A DNA stretch of 64,000 bases, from positions 1-64,000 of the forward strand of contig CAZUJF010000009.1 of the NCBI GenBank assembly GCA_964619955.1, in the 5' to 3' direction. A program made the position numbers and the translations under genes. Each line of letters opens with the position of its first letter. Within the stretch, counting starts at the first letter, position 1. Under the pieces are notes generated by a model. That model had not been told where the DNA came from and did not search any database. It was given only the letters and a program-made list of their open reading frames with translations. This DNA is from JACQFK01 sp964619955. GTDB taxonomy: Bacteria; Planctomycetota; MHYJ01; JACPRB01. Positions 42,904 through 51,199 of this stretch are shown piece after piece.

Positions 42904-44263
42904 CGGGAGGCGGGACCGCCAGGTCGCGCAGGGTGACGCCTTCCAGCGGCGCGTAGGCCTGCCCCTCGACGCGGTCGATGAGCGCATAAATCGCCTGGAG
43001 ATCCGGCCCCTCCGGCAGCGACGCCGGATCCCCGTGGTTGCGCACCGCCTCCACCACCTCCCGCGCCGTCATCCGCGAAGGATCGCGGGCGGGCAGGTAG
43101 ACGGGATCCTTGCGCCCCGCCGCCGGCACCGCCCGCAGCACGTTCCGGGTGGCCAGTTCGAAGAGGATGTCGTTCACGGCCCGGACCGGGGCGTTGAGGC
43201 GCGCGGCGACCTCCTCCCCCGTGGGCGGCTCCCCGCCGGTCAGAAACGGACGGACCACCTCGGCCGCGGACACCAGCGCCAGGCGCTCCCGCGCGGAGGC
43301 GCTGAGGCGGACCTGTTCCACCTCGCGGCGGTAGGTGTTGACGTGCTGCATCGCGAACGCGACCTCCGCGCCGAAGAGGACGATGATCCAGCTGAGGTAG
43401 ATCCAGAGGAGGAAGACGGGGATCGCCCCGAGGGACCCGTAGAACTTGTCGATCGCGACGAGTTGCGTGTTGTACCAGACGTACACGTTCATCATGAGCT
43501 GCCAGAGGGTTCCGGACACGAGCGCTCCGCCCAGCGCGGACTGGAAGCGGACCTTCGTGTTGGGCATGAGCAGGTAGATGCCCGCGAAGAGGATCCACGC
43601 CACGAGATACTGCGTCAGCGCCACCGTGAGCTGGGAGAAGTACGGCACATGCGTGCTGATCCAGGCATACAGCGCGTTGCTCCGGGCGAGCGTCGCCAGG
43701 GAGATCGAGGCGGCGAGCAGGACCGGCGTCACCGTCAGCAGCGTCCAGTACAGCGTGAAGCGGCGCAGCAGCGGCCGGCCCGCCCGCACGCCCCAGATGC
43801 GGTTGAACGCGCGCTCGATCGTCCCCAGGAACGAGAGGCTGGTGTAGAGCAGGACCGCGAACCCGACCGCACCGACGGCGGCCGTGTTGGCGTTCGCGAT
43901 GAAATTGTTGACCTGCGGCACGATCTCCGCGGAGACCTCGGGGATGAAATACTTCACCAGGAACTTCTGCACCTGCCCGGTGACGCCCTCCAGGCCGACG
44001 AAGCCCTTGACGACGGCGATCATGACGACGAGCAGCGGCACCAAGGCGAAGATCACCTGGTAGGTGAGCGCCGCCGCGAGCAGGAAGACCTCGCTGCGGG
44101 TGAACCCCTCCACGACGAGGACGCCCATGCGGAGAAGGCGGTAGGCGAAACGGCCGCGGCGATCCTCGGGAAGGCTCAGCCAGAGGTCCTTCTGGATGAA
44201 GCGCCAGGCCCGCTGCAGGCCTCCCTGCAGCCGCTCCAGCAACCCCGGTCCCGCGTCGCTCAT
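42878..44263 (-). CDS. YihY/UPF0761 (RNase BN-like) membrane protein
   Basis: This 461-residue protein has about six transmembrane helices (residues ~55-330) with the YihY/Virul_fac_BrkB signature: ALTYQVIFALVPLLVVMIAV, LLYTSLSFLGTIERAFNRIWGV, and GSLGAIPVFLLWIYLSWIIVLFGAEVAFA. A cytoplasmic C-terminal tail of about 130 residues contains a winged-helix-like unit (GEEVAARLNAPVRAVNDILFEL). Despite the historic name, RNase activity is not supported for the family; a transport or envelope role is more likely. ATG 44263 is seven nt after TATCAT. It is convergent with the TPR gene. Confidence 0.9.
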   Translation of the reverse strand: MSDAGPGLLERLQGGLQRAWRFIQKDLWLSLPEDRRGRFAYRLLRMGVLVVEGFTRSEVFLLAAALTYQVIFALVPLLVVMIAVVKGFVGLEGVTGQVQKFLVKYFIPEVSAEIVPQVNNFIANANTAAVGAVGFAVLLYTSLSFLGTIERAFNRIWGVRAGRPLLRRFTLYWTLLTVTPVLLAASISLATLARSNALYAWISTHVPYFSQLTVALTQYLVAWILFAGIYLLMPNTKVRFQSALGGALVSGTLWQLMMNVYVWYNTQLVAIDKFYGSLGAIPVFLLWIYLSWIIVLFGAEVAFAMQHVNTYRREVEQVRLSASARERLALVSAAEVVRPFLTGGEPPTGEEVAARLNAPVRAVNDILFELATRNVLRAVPAAGRKDPVYLPARDPSRMTAREVVEAVRNHGDPASLPEGPDLQAIYALIDRVEGQAYAPLEGVTLRDLAVPPPVTGPAAGS

Positions 44264-44300
44264 GGGGAGGATGATACCATCGGGACCCCCCGGTACTGAT

Positions 44301-44328
44301 TTGCCTCCGGAGCCGCTTGCGGTAGAAT
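44301..44328 (+). promoter_or_regulatory. Promoter of the SPT-like operon
   Basis: TTGCCT (44301-44306), 16-nt spacer and TAGAAT (44323-44328), nine nt before ATG 44338. It fits a housekeeping promoter with a near-leaderless transcript. Confidence 0.65.
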
Positions 44329-44337
44329 CCCAGCCGC

Positions 44338-45543
44338 ATGGACCAGTCCCACGGTGACCTCTTCCAGAAGTGCGTGGATTTCAAGCGCCACAAGGAGATC
44401 GAGGCCCAGGGGCTGTATCCGTTCTTCAAGGCCATCGAATCCGGCGCGGACGCCGAGGTCATGATCCAGGGCCGGCGCATGATCATGATCGGGTCCAACA
44501 ACTACCTCGGCCTCAGCACCCACCCCAAGGTCAAGGAGGCCGCCAAGAACGCCATCGACAAATACGGCTCCGGCTGCACGGGCTCGCGCTTCCTCAACGG
44601 CACGCTCGACATCCACGAGGAGCTCGAGGCGCGCCTGGCCCGCTTCGTGCGCAAGGAGCGCGCCCTGCTCTTCAGCACGGGCTTCCAGGCCAATCTCGGG
44701 GTGATCTCCACGCTGGTCGGCAAGGACGACGTCATCCTCTGCGACCGGATGAACCACGCCTCCATCATCGACGGCTGCCGCCTCGCCTTCGGCCGCACCA
44801 TCAAGTTCAAGCACAACGACATGGAGGATCTCCAGCGCATCCTCGACTCGGTCGAGATGCAGGAGACGCCCGGCTCGGTCCTCGTGGTCACCGAGGGGGT
44901 CTTCTCCATGGAGGGCGACCTCGGCGCGCTGCCCCAGATCGTGCGCCTGAAGAAGCGCCACAAGTTCCGCATCCTGCTCGACGACGCGCACGGCCTCGGC
45001 TACATGGGGCCCGACGGGCGCTCGACGGCCGAGCATTTCGGGGTCGAGAAGGACACGGACCTCATCATGGGGACCTTCTCGAAATCCTTCGCCTCCCTGG
45101 GCGGCTTCATCGCGGGTCCCGTGGCGGCCGTCGACTACATCAAACACCACGCGCGCTCGCTCATCTTCTCCGCCTCCATGCCGCCCTCCGCCGTGGCCAC
45201 CGTCCTCGCCGGCCTGGACCTCATGGAGAAGGAGCCGGAGCACCGGGAGCGCCTCTGGCGCAACGTCCGGAAGATGCAGTCCGCCTACCGGGACCTCGGC
45301 TTCAACATCGGCGGCACCCAGAGCCCGGTGGTGCCCATCATCATCGGGGATTTCGACAAGACCCTGCTCTTCTGGAGGGAGCTCTTCGAGGCCGGGGTCT
45401 TCGTGAATCCGATCATCTCGCCGGCGGTGCCGGCCGACCTCTGCCTGCTGCGCACGAGCTACATGGCCACCCACACGGACGAGGAGCTCAGCCGCGTCCT
45501 TGAGATCATGGAGCGGATCGGGAAGAAACTGGGCGTCATCTAG
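44338..45543 (+). CDS. Serine palmitoyltransferase-like alpha-oxoamine synthase
   Basis: This 401-residue PLP-dependent acyl-CoA:amino-acid transferase has PLP Lys249 in GTFSKSFASLGGF, the aldimine-region DDAHG, and the His in RMNHASIIDG. From memory it resembles bacterial serine palmitoyltransferases more than KBL or BioF: SNNYLGLSTHPKVKEAA, GSRFLNGTLDIHEELE, IKFKHNDMEDLQRIL, TEGVFSMEGDLGALPQIVRL, LIFSASMPPSAVAT and SYMATHTDEELSRVLEIM all have close counterparts. SPT makes 3-ketosphinganine, the first step to sphingolipids. The zinc-ribbon and GNAT genes that follow support a ceramide-type pathway. KBL or 8-amino-7-oxononanoate synthase cannot be excluded. Confidence 0.82.
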   Translation: MDQSHGDLFQKCVDFKRHKEIEAQGLYPFFKAIESGADAEVMIQGRRMIMIGSNNYLGLSTHPKVKEAAKNAIDKYGSGCTGSRFLNGTLDIHEELEARLARFVRKERALLFSTGFQANLGVISTLVGKDDVILCDRMNHASIIDGCRLAFGRTIKFKHNDMEDLQRILDSVEMQETPGSVLVVTEGVFSMEGDLGALPQIVRLKKRHKFRILLDDAHGLGYMGPDGRSTAEHFGVEKDTDLIMGTFSKSFASLGGFIAGPVAAVDYIKHHARSLIFSASMPPSAVATVLAGLDLMEKEPEHRERLWRNVRKMQSAYRDLGFNIGGTQSPVVPIIIGDFDKTLLFWRELFEAGVFVNPIISPAVPADLCLLRTSYMATHTDEELSRVLEIMERIGKKLGVI

Positions 45544-45553
45544 GGGTTTGACG

Positions 45554-46060
45554 ATGGCCGACACCTGGACCTGCCCGCGTTGCGGTCAGATGCTTCCGTT
45601 GAGCGACTCCGTCTGCCAGGTCTGCCGGATCACGAGGGAGAACCGCGGCATCGTGGGCCGGATCGCGACCCCCGAGCGCACGCCGAAGCCGCCCCCGGAA
45701 AAAGTCGAGATCCCCTTCCCGTTCACGATCCGCGACGCCCGCTTCAACCTGCCGCTGGCGTCCGGCTCCGTCTGGTCCAGCGGCACGGTCCTTTGCGCCC
45801 CCGAGGGGCTCTTCCTCGTCAGCGAGAAGGACGGCCTCGATCCGGCGGCCCTCGCCGCTCATCCGCCCGCGGCGGCGAGGCCGGTGGGGCCCACCTCGAT
45901 CTTCGTGCACCGGACCCAGATCTCCCGGGTCGTGCACCACAAGCTCACCGGCTATTTTCTCGAGGTGAAGGGCCCGCAGAAGATCCCGCTCCGGCTGGAG
46001 GCCCAGGGCTGGGCGGATCTCGACGTGGTCTGCGACCAGCTGGAGATCCCGCACTCATGA
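45554..46060 (+). CDS. Zinc-ribbon protein of unknown function in the SPT-like operon
   Basis: This 168-residue soluble protein has an N-terminal Cys4 zinc ribbon (CPRCG...CQVC, residues 5-25) followed by a Pro-rich linker. A compact beta-rich domain then follows: FTIRDARFNLPLASGSVWSS, LFLVSEKDGLDP, ISRVVHHKLTGYFLEVKG. The latter part recalls a PH-like or GRAM-like fold. ATG 45554 has AGGGG upstream, and the stop overlaps the GNAT gene by 4 nt, so it is an operon member. I cannot assign a function. Confidence 0.7.
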   Translation: MADTWTCPRCGQMLPLSDSVCQVCRITRENRGIVGRIATPERTPKPPPEKVEIPFPFTIRDARFNLPLASGSVWSSGTVLCAPEGLFLVSEKDGLDPAALAAHPPAAARPVGPTSIFVHRTQISRVVHHKLTGYFLEVKGPQKIPLRLEAQGWADLDVVCDQLEIPHS

Positions 46061-47169
46061 ACGTCCTGCCCGTCGCGGATCGTGCGGGACTGCAGCGCTT
46101 CGTCCGCCTTCCCTTCGACCTTTACGAAGGGGATCCAAACTGGGTCCCGCCGCTGATTTCCAACGAGCTGAAGATGCTCGACCCGCAGCGGAACCCCTTC
46201 TGGAAGCATGCGGAGGCCGCCCATTTCATCGCCGAGGACGGCGGGCAGGCCGTCGGCCGCATCTCCGCGATCCACAACCGCGCCCACAACGAGACCCACG
46301 GCGACAAGACGGGTTTCTTCGGGTGGTTCGAATGCATCGACGACGACGCGACCGCGGGCGCCCTCTTCGACCGGGCCGGCGCCTGGCTCCGGGAGCGCGG
46401 CCTCGACCGCGTGCGCGGCCCGGTGAACCCCTCCCTGAACGACCCCTGCGGCCTGCTCGTGGACGGCTTCCACTGGTCCCCCTTCGTGCTGATGACGTAC
46501 AACCCGAAGTCCTACGTGAAACTGGTGGAGGGCGCCGGATTCACGAAGGCCATGGACCTGCTCGCCTACATCATCACGCAAAGCGACCTCGACATGGACC
46601 GCATCAACCGGGTGGTGGCCGCGCTGCAGCGGCGCAGCGGGGTGACGATCCGGAACTTCGATCTATCTCATTTCGAGCGAGACCTCGCGGTGGTCCAGGA
46701 CATCTACAACGGCGCCTGGGAGAGGCACTGGGGCTTCGTGCCGATGACCCCGGAGGAGGTCCGCTTCATGGCGCGGGAGATGAGGCCGGTCCTGCTGCCC
46801 GAGTTCTCGTACATCGCGGAGCTCGGCGGGAAGCCCGTCGGCTTCGCGTTCGCCCTGCCCGACATCAACCGCGCCCTCAAGAAGGCGAAGGGCTCGCTGC
46901 TCCCCTTCGGCTGGTGGCAGTTCCTCAAATTCAACCTGAGGAAGATCCCCACCTACCGCGTCGTGGCCCTGGGCGTGAAACGCGAGCAGCAGCACCTCGG
47001 CATCGCCTCCCTCTTCTACCAGCGCTTCGTGGTGGACGGGATGGCGCGCGGGTACCAGGCCGCCGAGATCTCGTGGATCCTCGAGACGAACGACCTCATG
47101 AACCGCCCCGTGCAGCAGATGGGGGCGAAGCCGTACAAGACCTACCGGATCTACGAGAAGGCGCTGTAG
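46057..47169 (+). CDS. GNAT-superfamily acyltransferase (YghO-like), candidate ceramide N-acyltransferase
   Basis: This 370-residue protein has a long GNAT-like architecture: an N-terminal half with FVRLPFDLYEGDPNWVPPL, RISAIHNRAHNETH, GFFGWFECIDD and GPVNPSLNDPCGLLVDGF, then a second half with VQDIYNGAWERHWGFVPMT and RVVALGVKREQQHLGIASLFYQ as the acyl-CoA binding core. Related long GNAT proteins lie beside bacterial SPT genes; the Caulobacter bacterial ceramide synthase is, as I recall, of this kind. By context it may N-acylate 3-ketosphinganine. The start overlaps the zinc-ribbon gene; the convergent ruvB ends 2 nt away. Confidence 0.78.
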   Translation: MNVLPVADRAGLQRFVRLPFDLYEGDPNWVPPLISNELKMLDPQRNPFWKHAEAAHFIAEDGGQAVGRISAIHNRAHNETHGDKTGFFGWFECIDDDATAGALFDRAGAWLRERGLDRVRGPVNPSLNDPCGLLVDGFHWSPFVLMTYNPKSYVKLVEGAGFTKAMDLLAYIITQSDLDMDRINRVVAALQRRSGVTIRNFDLSHFERDLAVVQDIYNGAWERHWGFVPMTPEEVRFMAREMRPVLLPEFSYIAELGGKPVGFAFALPDINRALKKAKGSLLPFGWWQFLKFNLRKIPTYRVVALGVKREQQHLGIASLFYQRFVVDGMARGYQAAEISWILETNDLMNRPVQQMGAKPYKTYRIYEKAL

Positions 47170-47170
47170 C

Positions 47171-48178
47171 TCAGAAGAGCTTCTGCTGCGCGGAGTCGTC
47201 GCCTTTGCCCTCGACCTCCAGGTGTTTGAGGGCCTTGTCCGTCGCGCGCCGGCCGCGCGAGGTCCGCACGAGGAAGTTGTTCTGGATCAGGTAGGGCTCG
47301 TAGACCTCCTCGATCGTGCCCTCCTCCTCGCCGACCGCGACCGCGAGCGTCTTGAGCCCCACGGGGCCGTTCGTCGTCACCAGCGTGCGGAGGATCTTGC
47401 GGTCCGTCTCCTCCAGGCCGGCGTCGTCCACCCCGAGCATCCCCAGCGCCTCCATCGTGATCGCGCGCGTGATGGACTTCGCCCCCTGCACCTGCGCGAG
47501 GTCGCGCACGCGGCGCAAGTAGCGGTTCGCGATGCGCGGCGTCCCGCGCGAGCGCTCGCCGAGCAGGCGGCACGCGTCGTCCTCGATGCCCGTCTTCAGG
47601 ATCTTCGCGGAGCGCTTGAGGATCTTCACCAGGTCTTCGACGGGATACCACTCCAGCTTCTCGAGCAGGCCGAAGCGCGCCCGGAACGGCTCGCTGAGCA
47701 GCCCCTCCCGCGTGGTCGCCCCCACCAGCGTGAAGCGCTTGATCGCCAGGTTGATCGTCCGCCCCTGCATGCCGCTCTCCATCGCGATGGAGACCGTGTA
47801 GTCCTCCATCGCCGAGTAGAGGAACTCTTCGACGTCGGGGAGCATGCGGTGGCACTCGTCGATGAAGAGGACATCCCCCTCCTGGAGCTTGGTCAGCGTG
47901 CCGACCAGGTCCCCGGGACGCTTGAGGATGGGGCCCATCGTGGTGTGCAGCTGGGCCTTCATCTCGAAGGCGATGAGGCGCGCGAGCGTGGTCTTGCCGA
48001 GGCCGGGGAGGCCGCTGAAGAGGACGTGGTCGATCGGCTCCTTGCGCTTGCGGGCGGCCTGGATGGCGATCTTCAGGTTCTGGACGGAACGGCGCTGCCC
48101 GATGAATTCCTCGAAGGAATCCGGGCGCAGCGAATCGTCGAACTTCGCGTCCCGTTCGTAGGGATTTCCCCCGCTCAT
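47171..48178 (-). CDS. ruvB: Holliday junction ATPase RuvB
   Basis: This 335-residue AAA+ motor drives branch migration with RuvA. Hallmarks: DSLRPDSFEEFIGQ, Walker A GLPGLGKTTLA near residue 60, Walker B LFIDECHRM, LVGATTREGLLSEPFRARFG (sensor region), and the C-terminal winged helix with EVYEPYLIQNNFLVRTSRGR. ATG 48178 is eight nt after TACAAT (48187-48192). ruvA and ruvC are not in the window, so ruvB stands apart here. Confidence 0.97.
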   Translation of the reverse strand: MSGGNPYERDAKFDDSLRPDSFEEFIGQRRSVQNLKIAIQAARKRKEPIDHVLFSGLPGLGKTTLARLIAFEMKAQLHTTMGPILKRPGDLVGTLTKLQEGDVLFIDECHRMLPDVEEFLYSAMEDYTVSIAMESGMQGRTINLAIKRFTLVGATTREGLLSEPFRARFGLLEKLEWYPVEDLVKILKRSAKILKTGIEDDACRLLGERSRGTPRIANRYLRRVRDLAQVQGAKSITRAITMEALGMLGVDDAGLEETDRKILRTLVTTNGPVGLKTLAVAVGEEEGTIEEVYEPYLIQNNFLVRTSRGRRATDKALKHLEVEGKGDDSAQQKLF

Positions 48179-48232
48179 GGCAGGGGATTGTACGAAGCGG
48201 ACCGCGAAGAAGCCAGAAGCCCCGGGCCTTCC

Positions 48233-48664
48233 CTACTTCGCGGGGGCGGGTTCGGGCTTCGCCGGAACCGCCGCGGCGGCGGCCGCAGCCGCGGCCGGCG
48301 AGGCGGGGGCCAGCTTCTCCAGGCCGAACTTCTGCTCGATGCGGGTCCCGCGGCCCACGCGATCGCGCAGGTAGTGCAGCTTGGCGCGGCGGACCTGGCC
48401 CTTCTTCTTCACCACGACGTCGACGACGCGGGGCGAATGGTAGGGGAACACGCGCTCGACGCCCTCGCCCTGCACCAGGCGGCGCACGGTGAAGGTCTCG
48501 GAGAGGCCGCCGTGGCGCCGCGCGATCACGTCGCCGTTGAAGATCTGGATGCGCTCGCGGTCGCCTTCTATGATCCGGACGTGCACCTCGACGGTGTCGC
48601 CCACGGAGAACGTCAGCGGCTTCTTCCGCGACCACTCGGCTTCAAGTTCTTGCAGCGCTCGCAT
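48233..48664 (-). CDS. rplS: 50S ribosomal protein L19
   Basis: This 143-residue protein has a core (1-115) typical of L19: FSVGDTVEVHVRIIEGDRERIQIFNGDVIARR, VERVFPYHSPRVVDVVVKKKGQVRRAKLHYLR. It carries an unusual Ala/Pro/Lys-rich tail of about 25 residues. It follows trmD by 11 nt, the conserved trmD-rplS pair; a GAGGG ribosome-binding site is present. Confidence 0.96.
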   Translation of the reverse strand: MRALQELEAEWSRKKPLTFSVGDTVEVHVRIIEGDRERIQIFNGDVIARRHGGLSETFTVRRLVQGEGVERVFPYHSPRVVDVVVKKKGQVRRAKLHYLRDRVGRGTRIEQKFGLEKLAPASPAAAAAAAAAVPAKPEPAPAK

Positions 48665-48674
48665 GGCCCTACCC

Positions 48675-49406
48675 TCAAATCTGCCTGTATCCCTTGCGCA
48701 TCCCGTCCTTCAGGTCGGGACGCCGCGCCTCGGTCCGCTCCTTCGACTGCCCCTCCCGCCACTGGGCGATCTTTTCGTGATCGCCCGACAGGAGGACGTC
48801 GGGAACCTTCATCCCCCGGACTTCCGCGGGTCGCGTGTACTGCGGATACTCCAGGGCGTCCTTCGTGAAGGACTCCGTCAGGAGCGATTCCTGCGACCCG
48901 AGCACCCCGGGAACGAGGCGCGCCACCGAATCCAAAAGAACCATCGCGGGGATCTCCCCGCCCGTCAACACATAGTCGCCGATGGACACTTCGAGCGGCG
49001 AGAGCCCGTGGCTCACCCGCTCGTCGAATCCTTCATAGTGCCCGCACAGGATGATGAGGCCCTTCTGTTTCGAGAGCTCCTGCGCGAGGGTCTGGTCGTA
49101 GCGCACGCCGCCCGGCGTCAGCAGGACCAGGAACGACTCCTCGCGTCCGTTGTGCCGAAGGTAGTCGACCGTCTCGAAGACGGGGTCGGCCATCAGCACC
49201 ATCCCGGCGCCGCCCCCGTACGGCGGGGCGTCGACCTTCTTGTGCTTGTCCTTCGCGAAATCGCGCAGGTTCACGAGGTTGACCTCGATCAACCCCTGTT
49301 CCTGGGCGCGTTTCAGGATGCTCTCGCCCAAAACCCCCGAAAACATCCGGGGGAAGAGCGTCACCACGTCAATGATCAAATGCACCTCGAAAACAACGGC
49401 GCACAC
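48675..49406 (-). CDS. trmD: tRNA (guanine37-N1)-methyltransferase TrmD
   Basis: This SPOUT methyltransferase makes m1G37 in tRNAs and prevents frameshifting. Motifs: VVTLFPRMFSGVLGESILKRA, DDPPYGGGAGM-like APPYGGGAGMVLM, LCGHYEGFDERV, and the trefoil-knot SIGDYVLTGGEIPAMVLLDSV. The GTG at 49406 follows a GGGGAG ribosome-binding site. Family alignment would also accept a TTG at 49379 (protein starting IIDVVTLFP) preceded by GAGGTGCA. A GATAAT box and a small CTCCC/GGGAG hairpin lie just upstream. rplS follows. Confidence 0.95.
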   Translation of the reverse strand: MCAVVFEVHLIIDVVTLFPRMFSGVLGESILKRAQEQGLIEVNLVNLRDFAKDKHKKVDAPPYGGGAGMVLMADPVFETVDYLRHNGREESFLVLLTPGGVRYDQTLAQELSKQKGLIILCGHYEGFDERVSHGLSPLEVSIGDYVLTGGEIPAMVLLDSVARLVPGVLGSQESLLTESFTKDALEYPQYTRPAEVRGMKVPDVLLSGDHEKIAQWREGQSKERTEARRPDLKDGMRKGYRQI

Positions 49407-49500
49407 TCCCCTGAGGGAGGTGCCATTATCACTATCGGCATTCCGGGGTCAAGGCCTTTTCATGGACAGGGGGCCTCCGGACGGGGAGAATACCGCGCGA

Positions 49501-50070
49501 ATGGCCATCCAGAAAGCCGCCAAACGCTACCCCAAGGACGCCGCCCTGCTCACCCAGGGCCAGGACGCGCGCAACGAGATCTTCTTCATGACCAAGGGCA
49601 CGGCCGTCGTCGAGGTCCAGGGCAACGTGGTCGGCACGATCAAGAGCGGCGAATGGTTCGGCGAACTCGCCGCCATCCTCCAGACCCCCCGCACCGCCAC
49701 CGTGCGCGCCGTCACCGAATGCGACGTGCTGGTGTTCTCGGGCCCGCAGGACACGAACCTCTACGAGGCCATGTCCAAGGACCCCAAGATGATCCAGAAG
49801 CTCGTCGAGCAGCTCTCCACCCGGCTCATCGAAGTCAACCAGCGCCACGCCGAGGAGACCGGCGAACTGACCGCGCAGGCCCACCGTTTCCGCCGCGCGA
49901 TCTCCGGCAGCCTCTTCGCCCTCGAAAGGCTTTCCGAGAAGTACAAGAGCACGGCCATGGAGGAGCTGCGCTCCCACCTCGCCAGCCGCTCCGGCGTTCC
50001 CACGGGACAGCGGGAGGACGCCGACCCCGCCGCCTTCCCCTCGCAAAAGGCCGCGATCTTCGGCGGGTGA
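49501..50070 (+). CDS. Cyclic-nucleotide-binding-domain protein
   Basis: This 189-residue protein (from ATG 49501; an alternative ATG is at 49462) has a CNMP-binding domain over residues ~10-105. The phosphate-binding cassette reads FGELAAILQTPRTATVRA with the Arg that contacts the cyclic phosphate. A helical C-terminal region (about 110-170) follows, but no HTH is recognised, so it is not a typical CRP. It may be a cAMP/c-di-GMP sensor acting on a partner. It ends 6 nt before ribE, which suggests one transcript. Confidence 0.82.
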   Translation: MAIQKAAKRYPKDAALLTQGQDARNEIFFMTKGTAVVEVQGNVVGTIKSGEWFGELAAILQTPRTATVRAVTECDVLVFSGPQDTNLYEAMSKDPKMIQKLVEQLSTRLIEVNQRHAEETGELTAQAHRFRRAISGSLFALERLSEKYKSTAMEELRSHLASRSGVPTGQREDADPAAFPSQKAAIFGG

Positions 50071-50075
50071 CGGGC

Positions 50076-50654
50076 ATGTTCAGCGGCATCGTCGAGAGAC
50101 AGGGGCGCGTCGTCCGGCCCGGACGCCGTCTCGAGCTCCGCACCGGCTGGAACGATCTCCAGCACGGCGAGAGCGTCGCGGTCTCCGGCGTCTGCCTCAC
50201 CGTCGCCCGGCCCGGAAAGGATTCCACGGGCTTCGACCTGGTCTCCGAGACCCTGAAGCGGACCACGCTGGGGAGCCTGAAGCCCGGGGACGGCGTCAAC
50301 CTCGAGCGCGCGTTGAAATTCGGCGACCGCATCAGCGGGCATCTCGTGCAGGGCCACGTCGAGGGCACCGGACGGATTCTGCGCGCGGGCGCCGTCCTGC
50401 ACATCGAGACGGACCTCGCCTCCCAGCTCATCCCCAAGGGGTCGATCGCGATCGACGGCGTGAGCCTGACGATCGTCGACGTCGAAGCGGGCTGGTTCAG
50501 CGTGGCCCTGATCCCGACCACGCGCAAGATCACCACGCTCGGCCGCATCCGCAAGGGCGACCGGGTGAACCTGGAACTGGACGCCGCCACCAAACGTCCC
50601 GTCAGGAAGTCCGGGGTCACGAAGGAACTGCTGCAACGGGCGGGGTTTATTTAG
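50076..50654 (+). CDS. ribE: Riboflavin synthase alpha chain
   Basis: This 192-residue enzyme dismutates 6,7-dimethyl-8-ribityllumazine to riboflavin. Two lumazine-binding halves are present: MFSGIVE at the start, GESVAVSGVCLTV and HLVQGHVEGTG in the first, and KGSIAIDGVSLTIVDVE and a FSVALIPTTRK segment in the second. No other rib genes or FMN riboswitch are nearby. ATG 50076 overlaps the region of the CNMP stop; read-through is likely. Confidence 0.96.
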   Translation: MFSGIVERQGRVVRPGRRLELRTGWNDLQHGESVAVSGVCLTVARPGKDSTGFDLVSETLKRTTLGSLKPGDGVNLERALKFGDRISGHLVQGHVEGTGRILRAGAVLHIETDLASQLIPKGSIAIDGVSLTIVDVEAGWFSVALIPTTRKITTLGRIRKGDRVNLELDAATKRPVRKSGVTKELLQRAGFI

Positions 50655-50675
50655 GATTCACAGAAGGACAACCGC

Positions 50676-51185
50676 ATGAAATCGATCGCCGCTGCCATCC
50701 TCCTCAGCCTGGGCGCCCAGGAGAAGATGGACAACCCGCAGTACACCCACTGGAAGTCGTGCAAGCCGGGATCCTGGGTGAAGCACAAGATGGTCATGGA
50801 CGCCGGCGGCCGGGCCGTCGAGACCGAGCTGACGTCCACGCTCGTGGAGGTCAGCGCCGACAAGGTCGTCCTGGACTCGAAGATGGTCATGGACATGGAC
50901 GGCCGCAAGATGGAGATGCCCGCCCCCCGCAAGGAGGTGCCGGCGATGATCGAAAAGAAGGAAGGCCAGGCGCCGCCCTCGGAGAAGGAGGAGGAGGTCG
51001 CCGTCAACGGCAAGACCTACAAGTGCCGCACCTGGGAATGGACCTCCCTGGAACGGGGCCAGCCGGTCAAGGCCAAGGGATGGCTCTGCCCGGAGATCCC
51101 GGGGGGCCTGGTCAAGAGCGAGTTCGGCTCCCCCCAGATGCCCAAGCCGATGACGATGACCCTGATCGGCTTCGAGAAGAAGTAG
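50676..51185 (+). CDS. Small secreted protein of unknown function
   Basis: This 169-residue protein has a short signal peptide (MKSIAAAILLSLGAQ) and a Met/Lys/Glu-rich body (KMVMDMDGRKMEMPAPRKEVP, then KKEGQAPPSEKEEEV). Two Cys residues fall in a KTYKCRTWEW-like context. A beta-rich lipoprotein-like fold is possible but unproven. It lies 21 nt after ribE with AGAAGGACA upstream. No known domain was recognised. Confidence 0.65.
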   Translation: MKSIAAAILLSLGAQEKMDNPQYTHWKSCKPGSWVKHKMVMDAGGRAVETELTSTLVEVSADKVVLDSKMVMDMDGRKMEMPAPRKEVPAMIEKKEGQAPPSEKEEEVAVNGKTYKCRTWEWTSLERGQPVKAKGWLCPEIPGGLVKSEFGSPQMPKPMTMTLIGFEKK

Positions 51186-51199
51186 CCCGCGCCCGGCGC

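Noticed and set aside
42878..44263. RNase BN function for the YihY-like protein
   Set aside because: The old name comes from a misassignment; the protein is an integral membrane protein with no nuclease motif.
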